Positions 34,013 through 42,116 of a stretch of 64,000 nt of DNA are shown one piece after another (position 1 is the stretch's first letter; each line of letters opens with the position of its first letter). The stretch comes from Clostridiales bacterium (GTDB taxonomy: Bacteria > Bacillota > Clostridia > Oscillospirales > Oscillospiraceae), in NCBI GenBank assembly GCA_004556205.1, contig SFIL01000001.1, forward strand, positions 1 through 64,000. Reading direction: 5' to 3'. The position numbers and the translations under genes were made by a program. A model generated the notes under the pieces. It was not told where the DNA came from. It was given only the letters and a program-made list of their open reading frames with translations, and ran no database searches.

Positions 34013-34643
34013 GTGCGCGGTGCAAAGAGCGGTTTCGCTCGCAACCTCGGAGGCGCTGTTTCAGAAGACGGGCAGGATCTTCGTGCCTGTCGCCTCGTCC
34101 GCGCGGCATATCCATCTGTGCCGTGCTGATGTGGAAAAGCTGTTCGGCGCGGGCTATCAGCTGAAGCATTTCCGCAACCTCTCTCAGCCGGGACAGTTTG
34201 CCTGTCAAGAGCAGCTCACGGTCGTCGGTCCGAAGGGTGAATTGAAGAAGGTGCGTGTTTTGGGACCGGAGCGCAAAGCGACACAGGTCGAGATTGCTCT
34301 GACCGATTCTTTTGCGCTCGGTATCCGTCCGCCCGTCCGAATGTCCGGCAAGACCGCCGGAACACCGGGTTGCACGCTCGTCGGACCAAACGGTTCGGTC
34401 ACGATTTCCGAAGGTGTCATTGTCGCGGCGCGGCACCTGCACCTTTCGGCGGCACAGGCAGCACTGTTCGGACTGCATGACGGGGACATTGTCCGTCTGC
34501 GCAGCGACGGCGAGCGCGCGGTCGTGTTTGAAAATGTTGTCGTCCGTGCGGGCGACGGGCATGATATGGAGGTTCACATCGACACCGACGAGGCAAATGC
34601 CATCGCCATGCGCGGCACGATGATGATGGAAGTTTTGAAGTAA
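34005..34643 (+). CDS. pduL: PduL-type phosphate acyltransferase
   Basis: 212 aa. Two PduL beta-barrel repeats with the zinc motifs SSARHIHLC (residues 31-39) and VAARHLHLSAAQA, and the C-terminal HIDTDEANA. The first 20 residues (DKCAVQRAVSLATSEALFQK) form an amphipathic helix before the domain, a probable encapsulation peptide. Converts acetyl-CoA to acetyl-phosphate, recycling CoA in the lumen for the aldehyde dehydrogenase. ATP can then be made by acetate kinase outside. Confidence 0.93.
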   Translation: MDKCAVQRAVSLATSEALFQKTGRIFVPVASSARHIHLCRADVEKLFGAGYQLKHFRNLSQPGQFACQEQLTVVGPKGELKKVRVLGPERKATQVEIALTDSFALGIRPPVRMSGKTAGTPGCTLVGPNGSVTISEGVIVAARHLHLSAAQAALFGLHDGDIVRLRSDGERAVVFENVVVRAGDGHDMEVHIDTDEANAIAMRGTMMMEVLK

Positions 34644-34654
34644 GAATAATCCCC

Positions 34655-34680
34655 CTGTAGGACATGTCCCCGTCCTACAG
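34655..34680. repeat. small GTAGGAC palindrome inside the BMC operon
   Basis: CTGTAGGAC / GTCCTACAG arms around ATGTCCCC, in the 71-bp gap between pduL and the PduM-like gene. It belongs to the GTAGGG-type repeat family. Confidence 0.5.
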
Positions 34681-34714
34681 AGCTTTATGAGAAGCAATGG
34701 CAGCGAGGTTTTCA

Positions 34715-35413
34715 ATGAATCAGGAATGGATCCACAAGTTAACAGAGCTGATCGTTGCGGAGGTCGTGCGGCGCGTGGCGCTTTTGGAGCGGCAGAAGCA
34801 GCACCCCGAGGAGGTGCTCGTCCTGCTTGCCGCGCCTGTCGCTTACCCGAAGGAGCTGAAGGCTCTGCTGAAAAAACAATTCGGCGAGGGCTATATCCCT
34901 GTGAGCTTCACGGAGCGCAACGAGCTGAACGATGAAATGACGCTCTTTGCCTCGAGGCTCGGCGAAAACGAGCTTATGGAGCGGGCGACAAAGGCGAAAA
35001 CGGTCATTTTGGTCGCGCCGCGTTTGGAACTTTTGGGACAGATTGCAAACGGCGAGGACAAGGATTTCCTGGCATACCTTGCCGTGCGGAGCGTCCTTTG
35101 GAAGAAGGATGTGCGGCTGTATCTCGACTTTGATCCGCCGCGTTTCCGCCGCAACACATTTTTGGAGGGCGTCGCGTCCTCAATCGAGACGCTCCGGCAG
35201 ATGGGCGTGACAGTCAGCCCGTACTACACGGGTGACGCCGCAGCGCGCATCAGTGCGAGCCTCATTACAGAGGCGGATGTTCTCGCCGCCGCACAGAGCG
35301 AGCAAAAGACGCTCCGCGCCTGTGTCGGCGCGATCATCACACCCGCCGCGCGCGACGCGCTGCTGGCAAATGACATTGTGGTGCAGTATGAAGGAGAAAC
35401 GGTATGCAGTTAG
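34715..35413 (+). CDS. PduM-like BMC-associated protein
   Basis: 232 aa. The N-terminal helix NQEWIHKLTELIVAEVVRRVALLE resembles the encapsulation-type helix at the start of PduM and other lumen proteins. The middle (LLGQIANGEDKDFLAYLAV... and a hydrophobic 'VRLYLDF' strand) and the end (ITPAARDALLANDIVV) follow the order seen in PduM (LEQIAQG..., ...TALAREAA-x-HLL). PduM is about 165 aa, so this is an enlarged, divergent relative with an extra N-terminal Rossmann-like strand (EVLVLLAAPVAYP). Its role in Pdu shells is structural or assembly-related and not fully known. Start at 34715 has GCGAGG upstream; 34697 is an alternative. Confidence 0.55.
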   Translation: MNQEWIHKLTELIVAEVVRRVALLERQKQHPEEVLVLLAAPVAYPKELKALLKKQFGEGYIPVSFTERNELNDEMTLFASRLGENELMERATKAKTVILVAPRLELLGQIANGEDKDFLAYLAVRSVLWKKDVRLYLDFDPPRFRRNTFLEGVASSIETLRQMGVTVSPYYTGDAAARISASLITEADVLAAAQSEQKTLRACVGAIITPAARDALLANDIVVQYEGETVCS

Positions 35414-35709
35414 CAAGAGTAAAGGGAACGGTCGTCAGCACGAACAAGGCGGAAAAGCTGCACGGTTTGAAGCTGCTGATCGTCAAACCCATTGATATTG
35501 AGACCTGGCAGGAAAAGGGCGGTCTGCTCGTCGCCATTGACGCCGTGGGCGCCGGCGAGGGCGAGGTCGTCATGCTGGTCGGCGGCAGCTCGTCGCGTCA
35601 GACCAATGTGACCGAGAATAAGCCGGTCGATCAGAGTATTGTGGCAATTATTGATTCCGTCGATGTGGACGGAACCCGTATATTTGAAAAATTTACCAAG
35701 GAAAGTTGA
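35404..35709 (+). CDS. BMC-P vertex protein (EutN/CcmL/PduN family), copy 1
   Basis: 101 aa, Pfam EutN_CcmL type. Begins MQLARVKGTVVSTNKAEKL, contains LLIVKPID, an 'AIDAVGAGEGEVVMLVGGSSSRQT' core and VAIIDSVDV. Pentamers cap the 12 vertices of the icosahedral shell. It overlaps the PduM-like gene by 10 bp. The longest of three BMC-P paralogues in the operon. Confidence 0.95.
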   Translation: MQLARVKGTVVSTNKAEKLHGLKLLIVKPIDIETWQEKGGLLVAIDAVGAGEGEVVMLVGGSSSRQTNVTENKPVDQSIVAIIDSVDVDGTRIFEKFTKES

Positions 35710-35718
35710 GGATAGCGT

Positions 35719-37122
35719 ATGGCATTGACAAAAGAACAGATCCGACAAATCGCGGATCAAACGCGCAGCAGCTTGGAGCATGGCGGCTGCTGCCCGACAG
35801 GAAGCGGACAGTGCCTGTTTGACGATGTTCACGACGCGATCGACACCGCGATTCGCGCCCAGCAGCGCCTGATGGACATGAGCTTGGAGGAGCGCGGCAA
35901 GCTGATCGAGGCAATGCGCCAATGTGCCCGTGAGCACGCCGAGGAGCTGGCGATTCTCGCCCACGAGGAGACGGGCTACGGCAAGGTGCATCACAAGATT
36001 GCAAAGAACCTCCTCGCCGCGAACAAGACGCCCGGCATCGAGGATCTGCACCCGACCGCTTTCAGCGGCGACGACGGTCTGACCCTGGTCGAGACGGCGC
36101 CCTACGGCGTCATCGGCTCGATCACCCCTTCGACCAACCCTACCGCAACGGTCATCAACAACTCCATCAGCATGATTGCAGCGGGCAACGCCGTGGTCTA
36201 TAACCCCCATCCGGCGGCAAAGCGCGCCTCGCAGCGGACGATGGAGCTGTTGAACGAAGCCATCATCGCGGCGGGCGGCCCCAACGGCTTGATCACTGCA
36301 CCGAAGGAGCCGACCCTCGACACCTCGAAGGTCATTATGACCCACAAGGCGATCAAGATGCTGTCCGTCACGGGCGGCGAGGCGGTCGTTGCGGTTGCCA
36401 TGAAGTCCGGCAAGAAGTGCGTCGCGGCGGGTCCGGGCAATCCCCCCGTCATCGTGGACGAGACGGCGAACATCCCGCAGGCGGCAAAGGACATCGTAGA
36501 CGGCGCAAGCTTTGACAACAACGTCCTGTGCGTTGCCGAGAAGGAAGTGTTCATGGTCGATTCGATCGCGGACGCTCTGATGAACACGATGCAGCAGTGC
36601 GGCGCGTTCCGTGTCTACGGCGAGGACATCGACAAAATCGTCCGCACCGTCCTCATTGAAAAGGACGGCAAATATGTCATCAACCGCAAATTCGTCGGTC
36701 ACGACGCGACTTACATCCTCCGCGAAAGCGGCGTGCAGTTCACGGGCGATCCCGTCCTCGTGATCGCGGATGTTGACCGGTATCATCCGTTTGTTGAGGT
36801 CGAAATGCTGATGCCCGTGCTCGGCATGGTGCGCGTGGCGAATTTCGACGAGGCGCTGAACGAGGCGTTCCGTGCGGAGCACGGCTGCCAACACTCCGCC
36901 CTGATCCATTCGACAAACGTCCACAATATGTCCCGCGCGGCGCGCCGCATGAACACGACGATCTTCGTCAAGAACGCGCCGTCTTACTCCGGCTTGGGCT
37001 TCGGCGGCGAGGGCTACACGACCCTGACCATTGCTACCCCGACCGGCGAGGGACTGACCAGCGCGAAGTCCTTTACGCGCGCAAGACGCTGCGTGCTCAA
37101 GGGTGACTTCCGCATCATCTGA
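35719..37122 (+). CDS. CoA-acylating aldehyde dehydrogenase (PduP/EutE family)
   Basis: 467 aa, collinear with PduP over its length. An N-terminal helix (LTKEQIRQIADQTRSSLE) and a Cys-rich linker precede the ALDH domain, typical encapsulation-peptide architecture. The active-site Cys is residue 271 in the block FDNNVLCVAEKEVF. NAD/CoA-site blocks GVIGSITPSTNPT, SGKKCVAAGPGNPP and the C-terminal GGEGYTTLTIATPTGEG are present. Converts acetaldehyde plus CoA and NAD+ to acetyl-CoA and NADH in the shell lumen. Confidence 0.96.
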   Translation: MALTKEQIRQIADQTRSSLEHGGCCPTGSGQCLFDDVHDAIDTAIRAQQRLMDMSLEERGKLIEAMRQCAREHAEELAILAHEETGYGKVHHKIAKNLLAANKTPGIEDLHPTAFSGDDGLTLVETAPYGVIGSITPSTNPTATVINNSISMIAAGNAVVYNPHPAAKRASQRTMELLNEAIIAAGGPNGLITAPKEPTLDTSKVIMTHKAIKMLSVTGGEAVVAVAMKSGKKCVAAGPGNPPVIVDETANIPQAAKDIVDGASFDNNVLCVAEKEVFMVDSIADALMNTMQQCGAFRVYGEDIDKIVRTVLIEKDGKYVINRKFVGHDATYILRESGVQFTGDPVLVIADVDRYHPFVEVEMLMPVLGMVRVANFDEALNEAFRAEHGCQHSALIHSTNVHNMSRAARRMNTTIFVKNAPSYSGLGFGGEGYTTLTIATPTGEGLTSAKSFTRARRCVLKGDFRII

Positions 37123-37126
37123 GCTT

Positions 37127-38440
37127 ATGGAACTTGCTAAAATCGTCTGCGACGCCGGTATTCTCGGCGCGGGCGGCGCGGGCTTTCCGACGCATGTAAA
37201 GATTAACTGCAAAGCCGAGTATGTCCTTGCCAACGGCGCGGAGTGTGAACCGCTTCTGCGCGTCGATCAGCAGGTCATGCAGTACTACGCGGCAGATGTT
37301 GTCCGCGGGATTTGCGCGGTGAAGGAATTCACGGGCGCAAAGCACGCGGTCATCTGCCTGAAGGAGCATTATCACGAGGCGGTTAAGGCGCTCAAGGCGG
37401 CCTTAAAGGATGCGGACGATGTGGAGCTGCATCTCCTTGACGCCTACTACCCTGCGGGCGACGAGCAGCAGATTGTCTACGAGGTCACGGGCAGAGTTGT
37501 CCCGACGGGCGGTCTTCCCCTTGATGTCGGCGCGGTCGTCTGCAATGTGAGCACGCTCGTGAACATTGCTGCCGCGATGGACGGCAAAAAGGTCGTTGAA
37601 AAGTATGTCACCGTCGGCGGCGCGGTAAAAAATCCAGTCACCCTGCGCGTTCCCGTCGGCATCTCTCTCAAGGAGTTGATCGACGCGGCGGGCGGCACGA
37701 CGGAGCCGTGCGATTACATCATCGGCGGTCCCGCAATGGGCAGAGTGGTCGATACACTCGACATCCCCGTCACGAAGACTACGGGCGGTCTGCTCGCAAT
37801 ACCGAAAAACCATCCGCTTCTGCAAAAGAAGTCCCCGAGTCTCGACCTGCGTATGGTTATGGCGGTGTGCTGCCAGTGCTCGCTGTGCACGCAGATGTGC
37901 CCGAGAAACGCGCTCGGACTGAATGTGCAGCCGCACAAAGCCATGCGCAGCATCGCCAACGGCATCGACCTCATGGGCGATTTCAACGGCATCTTCTCCT
38001 GTTGCAACTGCGGACTTTGCACCTACTACGCCTGCAACTTCGGTCTAAAACCCTCGCAGGTGATGCAGACGCTTAAATCCGCGATGGCGTCGAAGGGCAT
38101 CCGGGCGCGCAAGGAGGTCTATGGCGAAGTGGACGGCGGCTTGGAGAACAAAAAGGTTCCCGTCTCCCGCCTGATCGCCCGCCTCGGCGTGAGCGAATAC
38201 GATGTCCCCGCCCCGCTGGTGGATAAGCCGCTTTCGACTGATTGCGTGCGCATCGCGCTCCGCATGGGCGTCGGCGCGCCGAGTGTGCCGAAGGTCGCCG
38301 TGGGCGACAAGGTGCGCAAGAATCAGCTCATCGCGGATATCGCGGAGAAGAAGCTCGGCGTCAAGATGCACGCGAGCATCTCCGGCACGGTTACGGAGGT
38401 TACCGACGAGTACATTGAAATCAGGAGGTCGTCCAAATGA
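37127..38440 (+). CDS. pduS: PduS-like RnfC-type flavo/Fe-S protein
   Basis: 437 aa. RnfC-like N-terminus LGAGGAGFPTHVK and ANGAECEPLL (NADH/FMN region), SLBB domain (IDAAGGTTEPCDY), a first [4Fe-4S] motif CX2CX2CX3CP in CCQCSLCTQMCP (about residues 247-260), a second Cys group CCNCGLCTYYAC (about 291-302) whose last spacing is four instead of three, and a C-terminal barrel (VGDKVRKNQLIADIAEKKLG). PduS moves electrons from NAD(P)H, in the Pdu system to the cobalamin adenosyltransferase and through the shell protein PduT. No B12 enzyme is present here, so the electron acceptor is different. Start 37127 is 5 bp after the aldehyde dehydrogenase stop; a GTG at 37103 is possible. Confidence 0.92.
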   Translation: MELAKIVCDAGILGAGGAGFPTHVKINCKAEYVLANGAECEPLLRVDQQVMQYYAADVVRGICAVKEFTGAKHAVICLKEHYHEAVKALKAALKDADDVELHLLDAYYPAGDEQQIVYEVTGRVVPTGGLPLDVGAVVCNVSTLVNIAAAMDGKKVVEKYVTVGGAVKNPVTLRVPVGISLKELIDAAGGTTEPCDYIIGGPAMGRVVDTLDIPVTKTTGGLLAIPKNHPLLQKKSPSLDLRMVMAVCCQCSLCTQMCPRNALGLNVQPHKAMRSIANGIDLMGDFNGIFSCCNCGLCTYYACNFGLKPSQVMQTLKSAMASKGIRARKEVYGEVDGGLENKKVPVSRLIARLGVSEYDVPAPLVDKPLSTDCVRIALRMGVGAPSVPKVAVGDKVRKNQLIADIAEKKLGVKMHASISGTVTEVTDEYIEIRRSSK

Positions 38441-38982
38441 ATGCATTGGGAATGATTGAGACGAATGCCATCCCTGTCGGCGTGAACGCGGGCGATGCGA
38501 TGCTCAAGGCGGCGTCCGTCGAGCTGGTCGCGGCGCAACCCGTCTGCGCAGGCAAATATATTGTGATCGTCACCGGTGAGGTTGCGGCGGTCAGGGAGAG
38601 CGTGGACGCGGGCAAAGCCGTCGCGGGTCAGCGGCTGGTGGACAGCATGGTGATCTCGCACGTCCACGAGCAGGTGCCGAAGGCAATTAACGCCTGCAAC
38701 GAGATCGGGCAGGTTGCCGCTGTCGGCGTGATGGAGGCGTTCAGCCTCTGCGCTGCGGTCGTTGCGGCGGATGCGGCGGTTAAGGCAGCGGATATTCGTC
38801 TGATCGATATTCGCCTCGGCAGAGGCTTGGGCGGCAAGTCCTTTATCACGATGACGGGCGAGGTTGCAGCCGTCCGCGCGGCGATTGCCGCCGGCGAAAA
38901 AACGCCCGAGGCACAGGGAATGCTCTCTGAGAGCGTCGTGATCCCGTCTCCGCACCCCGATATCGTCAAAGCGCTGTACTGA
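38437..38982 (+). CDS. tandem-BMC-domain shell protein (BMC-T, PduT-like)
   Basis: 181 aa with two BMC domains (about residues 1-88 and 90-181), each beginning (A)LGMIET / AVGVMEAF and ending VIPSPHPD-type. Cys37 in QPVCAGKYI aligns with the PduT Cys in TICPGK that coordinates a [4Fe-4S] cluster at the trimer pore. It directly follows pduS with an ATGA overlap, as expected for a functional pair passing electrons across the shell. Confidence 0.93.
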   Translation: MNALGMIETNAIPVGVNAGDAMLKAASVELVAAQPVCAGKYIVIVTGEVAAVRESVDAGKAVAGQRLVDSMVISHVHEQVPKAINACNEIGQVAAVGVMEAFSLCAAVVAADAAVKAADIRLIDIRLGRGLGGKSFITMTGEVAAVRAAIAAGEKTPEAQGMLSESVVIPSPHPDIVKALY

Positions 38983-39043
38983 TTGTGCAGCTCTGAAATA
39001 AGTCAAAAATAAAAAATATACATCTTAAACGGAGGAACAACAA

Positions 39044-39319
39044 ATGAAAGAAGCATTAGGCATGATCGAGACTCGCGGTCTCATCGGCGCGATTGAAGCC
39101 GCCGACGCAATGGTCAAGGCAGCAAACGTTCACCTGATTGGCAAGCAGCAGATCGGCTCCGGCCTCGTCACCGTCATGGTGCGCGGCGATGTCGGCGCGG
39201 TCAAGGCGGCGGTTGACGCGGGCGCTACGGCGGCAAAGCGCGTCGGCGAGCTGTACGGCTGCCATGTCATTCCGTCCCCGCACAACGACGTCGAGGGCAT
39301 CCTGCCCACGATGGGTTAA
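39044..39319 (+). CDS. BMC-H hexameric shell protein, copy 1
   Basis: 91 aa, a single BMC domain (PduA/EutM/CcmK type). LGMIETRGL at the start, pore loop with GSG (QQIGSGLVT), C-terminal [15 protein letters not shown]. Forms facets of the shell. Differs from copy 2 at only three residues (3, 81 and 90). Preceded by GGAGG. Confidence 0.96.
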   Translation: MKEALGMIETRGLIGAIEAADAMVKAANVHLIGKQQIGSGLVTVMVRGDVGAVKAAVDAGATAAKRVGELYGCHVIPSPHNDVEGILPTMG

Positions 39320-39337
39320 TCGAAAGGAGAAACAACA

Positions 39338-39613
39338 ATGAAATTAGCACTTGGTATGATCGAGACTCGCGGTCTCATCGGCGCGATTGAAGCTGCTGAC
39401 GCAATGGTCAAGGCGGCAAACGTTCACCTGATTGGCAAGCAGCAGATCGGCTCCGGCCTCGTTACCGTCATGGTGCGCGGCGATGTCGGCGCGGTCAAGG
39501 CGGCGGTTGACGCGGGCGCTACGGCGGCAAAGCGTGTCGGCGAGCTGTACGGCTGCCATGTCATCCCGTCCCCGCACGACGATGTCGAGGGCATCCTGCC
39601 CACGATCGGCTAA
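39338..39613 (+). CDS. BMC-H hexameric shell protein, copy 2
   Basis: 91 aa, 88 of 91 residues identical to copy 1, with the same GSG pore loop. The DNA is also almost unchanged over most of the gene, so this is a recent tandem duplication or gene conversion. AAAGGAG precedes the ATG. Confidence 0.96.
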   Translation: MKLALGMIETRGLIGAIEAADAMVKAANVHLIGKQQIGSGLVTVMVRGDVGAVKAAVDAGATAAKRVGELYGCHVIPSPHDDVEGILPTIG

Positions 39614-39616
39614 GTT

Positions 39617-39895
39617 ATGTACATCGGGCAGGTCGTCGGCTGCGTGGTTTCCACCGTGAAGGAGCCGAATTTAGAGAATATCCCGCTCCTCGTGGTGCAG
39701 CTCATTGAAAAAGGCAAAAAAACCAAGATGATTGTCTCGGCGGACGCCACCCGACAGGCAGGCAAGGGCGACTTTGTCTATATGATCGGCTCGAAGGAGG
39801 CAGGGCGGATGTTCCGCACGAAGCGAACGCCCGCCGATTCCGCCATCGTTGGCTTTATTGATTCGTATAACGTACAACTCAAACCCGAGGAATAA
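39617..39895 (+). CDS. BMC-P vertex protein, copy 2
   Basis: 92 aa, EutN/CcmL type: [64 protein letters not shown]. Starts 3 bp after copy 2 of BMC-H. Clearly distinct in sequence from the other two BMC-P proteins. Confidence 0.95.
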   Translation: MYIGQVVGCVVSTVKEPNLENIPLLVVQLIEKGKKTKMIVSADATRQAGKGDFVYMIGSKEAGRMFRTKRTPADSAIVGFIDSYNVQLKPEE

Positions 39896-39915
39896 ACTTT
39901 TGGAGGATTATTACT

Positions 39916-40191
39916 ATGAAATTAGCACTTGGTATGGTCGAAACCCGCGGCTTGATCGGCTCCGTTGAAGCGGCCGATGCGATGGTCAAGGCAGCGGATG
40001 TTCATCTGATCGGCAAGGAGCAGATTGGCTCCGGTCTTGTCACCGTCATGGTGCGCGGCGACGTCGGCGCGGTTAAGGCTGCGGTCGATGCAGGCGCTAC
40101 GGCGGCAAAGCGCGTCGGCGAGCTGTACGGCTGCCACGTCATTCCGTCTCCGCATGACGATGTCGAGGGTATCCTCCCGAAAATGGGATGA
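39916..40191 (+). CDS. BMC-H hexameric shell protein, copy 3
   Basis: 91 aa, the same BMC domain with about seven substitutions from copy 2 (for example [15 protein letters not shown] and [10 protein letters not shown]), so the pore-adjacent residue changes from Gln to Glu. GGAGG precedes it; its stop overlaps the next start by 4 bp. Confidence 0.96.
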   Translation: MKLALGMVETRGLIGSVEAADAMVKAADVHLIGKEQIGSGLVTVMVRGDVGAVKAAVDAGATAAKRVGELYGCHVIPSPHDDVEGILPKMG

Positions 40192-40475
40192 AACTGGCAA
40201 GAGTCGTCGGGAATGTCGTTTCCACGATCAAGGACGCAGGCTACGCCGGACAAAAGCTGATGATCATCGACTATATTGATGAGGACGGCAAGCTCACCGG
40301 CAATCAGGCGATCGCCTTTGATGTGGCGGACGCCGGTGTAGGGGACACAGTCATCGTCAATGTGGACGGCGGCGCGGCAAATATGTTCCTCGGCAGGCAG
40401 TGTATTGCCGACCTGACCATCTGCGGCGTGATCGACCACCTGACCATTGACGGCGAAGTAAGGGAGTATCATTGA
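40188..40475 (+). CDS. BMC-P vertex protein, copy 3
   Basis: 95 aa EutN/CcmL-type: [65 protein letters not shown] overlap with BMC-H copy 3 indicates translational coupling. It is the usual vertex protein form. Confidence 0.95.
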   Translation: MKLARVVGNVVSTIKDAGYAGQKLMIIDYIDEDGKLTGNQAIAFDVADAGVGDTVIVNVDGGAANMFLGRQCIADLTICGVIDHLTIDGEVREYH

Positions 40476-40477
40476 CT

Positions 40478-41236
40478 ATGGATGTGGAAGCAATCAGAAG
40501 GGAAGTAGAGCGGCAGGTGCTGCAATATTTCCATATGGATTCCGCCCCCGTCCCCTGCGCGGGACTCGTTACGGGTACGGATGTCATTGCACATTTGGAG
40601 CATTCGCTGCTCAATCCCGACACCACGCTGGAGAAAATCAAGGCGGAGTGCGCCGTTGCGCGGAAGTATTCCGTTGCGGCGGTCTGCGTCGCGCCCTACT
40701 ACGTCCCTGCCGCCCGTGAGGAGTTGCTTGGCAGTCCCGTCGCGGTCGGTACGGCGATCGGCTTCCCGCACGGCTGTATGTCGCAGGCGGCGAAGCTTGC
40801 CGAGCTGCGCGAGTGCATGGCAAACGGCGCAACCGAGATTGACGTTGCGCTCAACATCCTTGCCATCAAGTCGGGCAGACTGGACGTTGCCCAGCGCGAG
40901 CTGGAGGAACTGGTGCGTGTTGTCTGCGGTAAGGCGAAATTAAAGGCGGTCTTTGAACACGCCCTCTTTACCGACGAGGAAAAGCGCAGCGTTCTGACAA
41001 TGCTCCGCGCAAGCGGCGTGGATTATGTCAAAATTCAGAATATGCTCAGCGGTCACGGCGCACGCGTCGAGGATGTCAAGCTTGCCTATGACATTTTAGG
41101 CAGGAACGTCGGCATCAAGATCGACGGCGGCATCAAAACCCTTGCACAGGCGGAGAGCCTGCTTGCGGCGGGCGCGACCCGTCTCGGCCTGACCGCCACG
41201 GCAAAAATTGCCGAAGAGGCAAGGAATAACCGATAA
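40478..41236 (+). CDS. divergent deoxyribose-phosphate aldolase-like protein (DeoC paralogue 1)
   Basis: 252 aa. N-terminal amphipathic helix (DVEAIRREVERQVLQYF) and short linker, a likely encapsulation peptide, then a DeoC-type TIM barrel. Retained: the Asp in EIDVALN, the Schiff-base Lys position (Lys185 in DYVKIQN) and the second Lys in GIKIDGG. Changed: the usual KTSTG phosphate/active-site motif is KIQNM, and the early Asp (xxDHT) is Glu (LEHS). It may use another substrate, be weakly active, or be a structural partner of paralogue 2. Start at ATG 40478; a TTG at 40472 is better spaced from AAGGGAG but would overlap the upstream stop. Confidence 0.85.
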   Translation: MDVEAIRREVERQVLQYFHMDSAPVPCAGLVTGTDVIAHLEHSLLNPDTTLEKIKAECAVARKYSVAAVCVAPYYVPAAREELLGSPVAVGTAIGFPHGCMSQAAKLAELRECMANGATEIDVALNILAIKSGRLDVAQRELEELVRVVCGKAKLKAVFEHALFTDEEKRSVLTMLRASGVDYVKIQNMLSGHGARVEDVKLAYDILGRNVGIKIDGGIKTLAQAESLLAAGATRLGLTATAKIAEEARNNR

Positions 41237-41269
41237 GAGCCACAAAAACATACGAAAGGAACCATGAGT

Positions 41270-42100
41270 ATGGATATTAATGAAATCATCAGACAAGTGA
41301 CAGAGGAGATCTGCTCGAAGTACGGTGCGCAGACTCCTGCACCTGCTGCCGGCGGTCAGAACCCCGCCGATATGGCAAAATATATTGACCACACCTTCCT
41401 GAAGCCGGAAGCTTCCGTTTCGGACATCCGCAAGATCTGCGACGAGGCGAAGAAGTACCACTGCGCCAGCGTGTGCGTCAACCCGTCCTACATTCAGTAT
41501 GTCGCACAGCAGCTTGAGGGCAGCGGTGTAACGCCGTGCTGCGTTATCGCTTTCCCGTTCGGCACCTGCACGCCCGAGACTAAGGCGTTCGAGGCTGCCG
41601 ACGCTGCCACGAAGGGCGCGCGTGAGATCGACATGGTCATCAACGTCGGCGCGATCAAGTCCGGCGACTGGATGCTCGTCAAGCGTGACATCGAGGGTGT
41701 TGTCAACGCCGTCAAGGGTCGTGCGCAGGTTAAGGTCATCATCGAAGCCTGCCTGCTGACCGACGAGGAGAAGGTCAAGGCTTGCACCGTCGCAAAGCTG
41801 GCGGGTGCACACTTCGTCAAGACCTCCACCGGTTACTCCACCGGCGGCGCGACGGTCGAGGATGTCCGCCTGATGCGCGAGACGGTCGGACCCGACATGG
41901 GCGTCAAGGCGTCCGGCGGTGTGCGCACCTATGACGACGCGGTCGCGATGATCAACGCAGGCGCGAACCGTATCGGCGCAAGCTCCACCGGCAAGATCGT
42001 CTCCGGCGTGAAGAACGACGAGCATAAGTGCATCAACTGCGGCAACTGCAAGAACCAGTGCCCGTCGGGCAACGTCGAGATCCGTAAGAAGCTCTATTGA
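41270..42100 (+). CDS. deoC: deoxyribose-phosphate aldolase with encapsulation helix and C-terminal 4Fe-4S-type tail (DeoC paralogue 2)
   Basis: 276 aa from ATG 41270 (9 bp from AAAGGA; ATG 41264, 3 bp from it, adds two residues). Residues 1-18 ([17 protein letters not shown]) form an amphipathic helix followed by an Ala/Pro linker, a typical encapsulation signal. The barrel has complete catalytic features: [45 protein letters not shown] (Schiff-base Lys184) and [10 protein letters not shown]. After the normal C-terminus come about 20 residues containing [12 protein letters not shown] (Cys254, 257, 260, 264), an exact single-cluster [4Fe-4S] motif. Cleaves 2-deoxyribose-5-phosphate to acetaldehyde and glyceraldehyde-3-phosphate, supplying the shell's aldehyde. 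Confidence 0.95.
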   Translation: MDINEIIRQVTEEICSKYGAQTPAPAAGGQNPADMAKYIDHTFLKPEASVSDIRKICDEAKKYHCASVCVNPSYIQYVAQQLEGSGVTPCCVIAFPFGTCTPETKAFEAADAATKGAREIDMVINVGAIKSGDWMLVKRDIEGVVNAVKGRAQVKVIIEACLLTDEEKVKACTVAKLAGAHFVKTSTGYSTGGATVEDVRLMRETVGPDMGVKASGGVRTYDDAVAMINAGANRIGASSTGKIVSGVKNDEHKCINCGNCKNQCPSGNVEIRKKLY

Positions 42101-42116
42101 TTCGGAGGCGTCTGCA

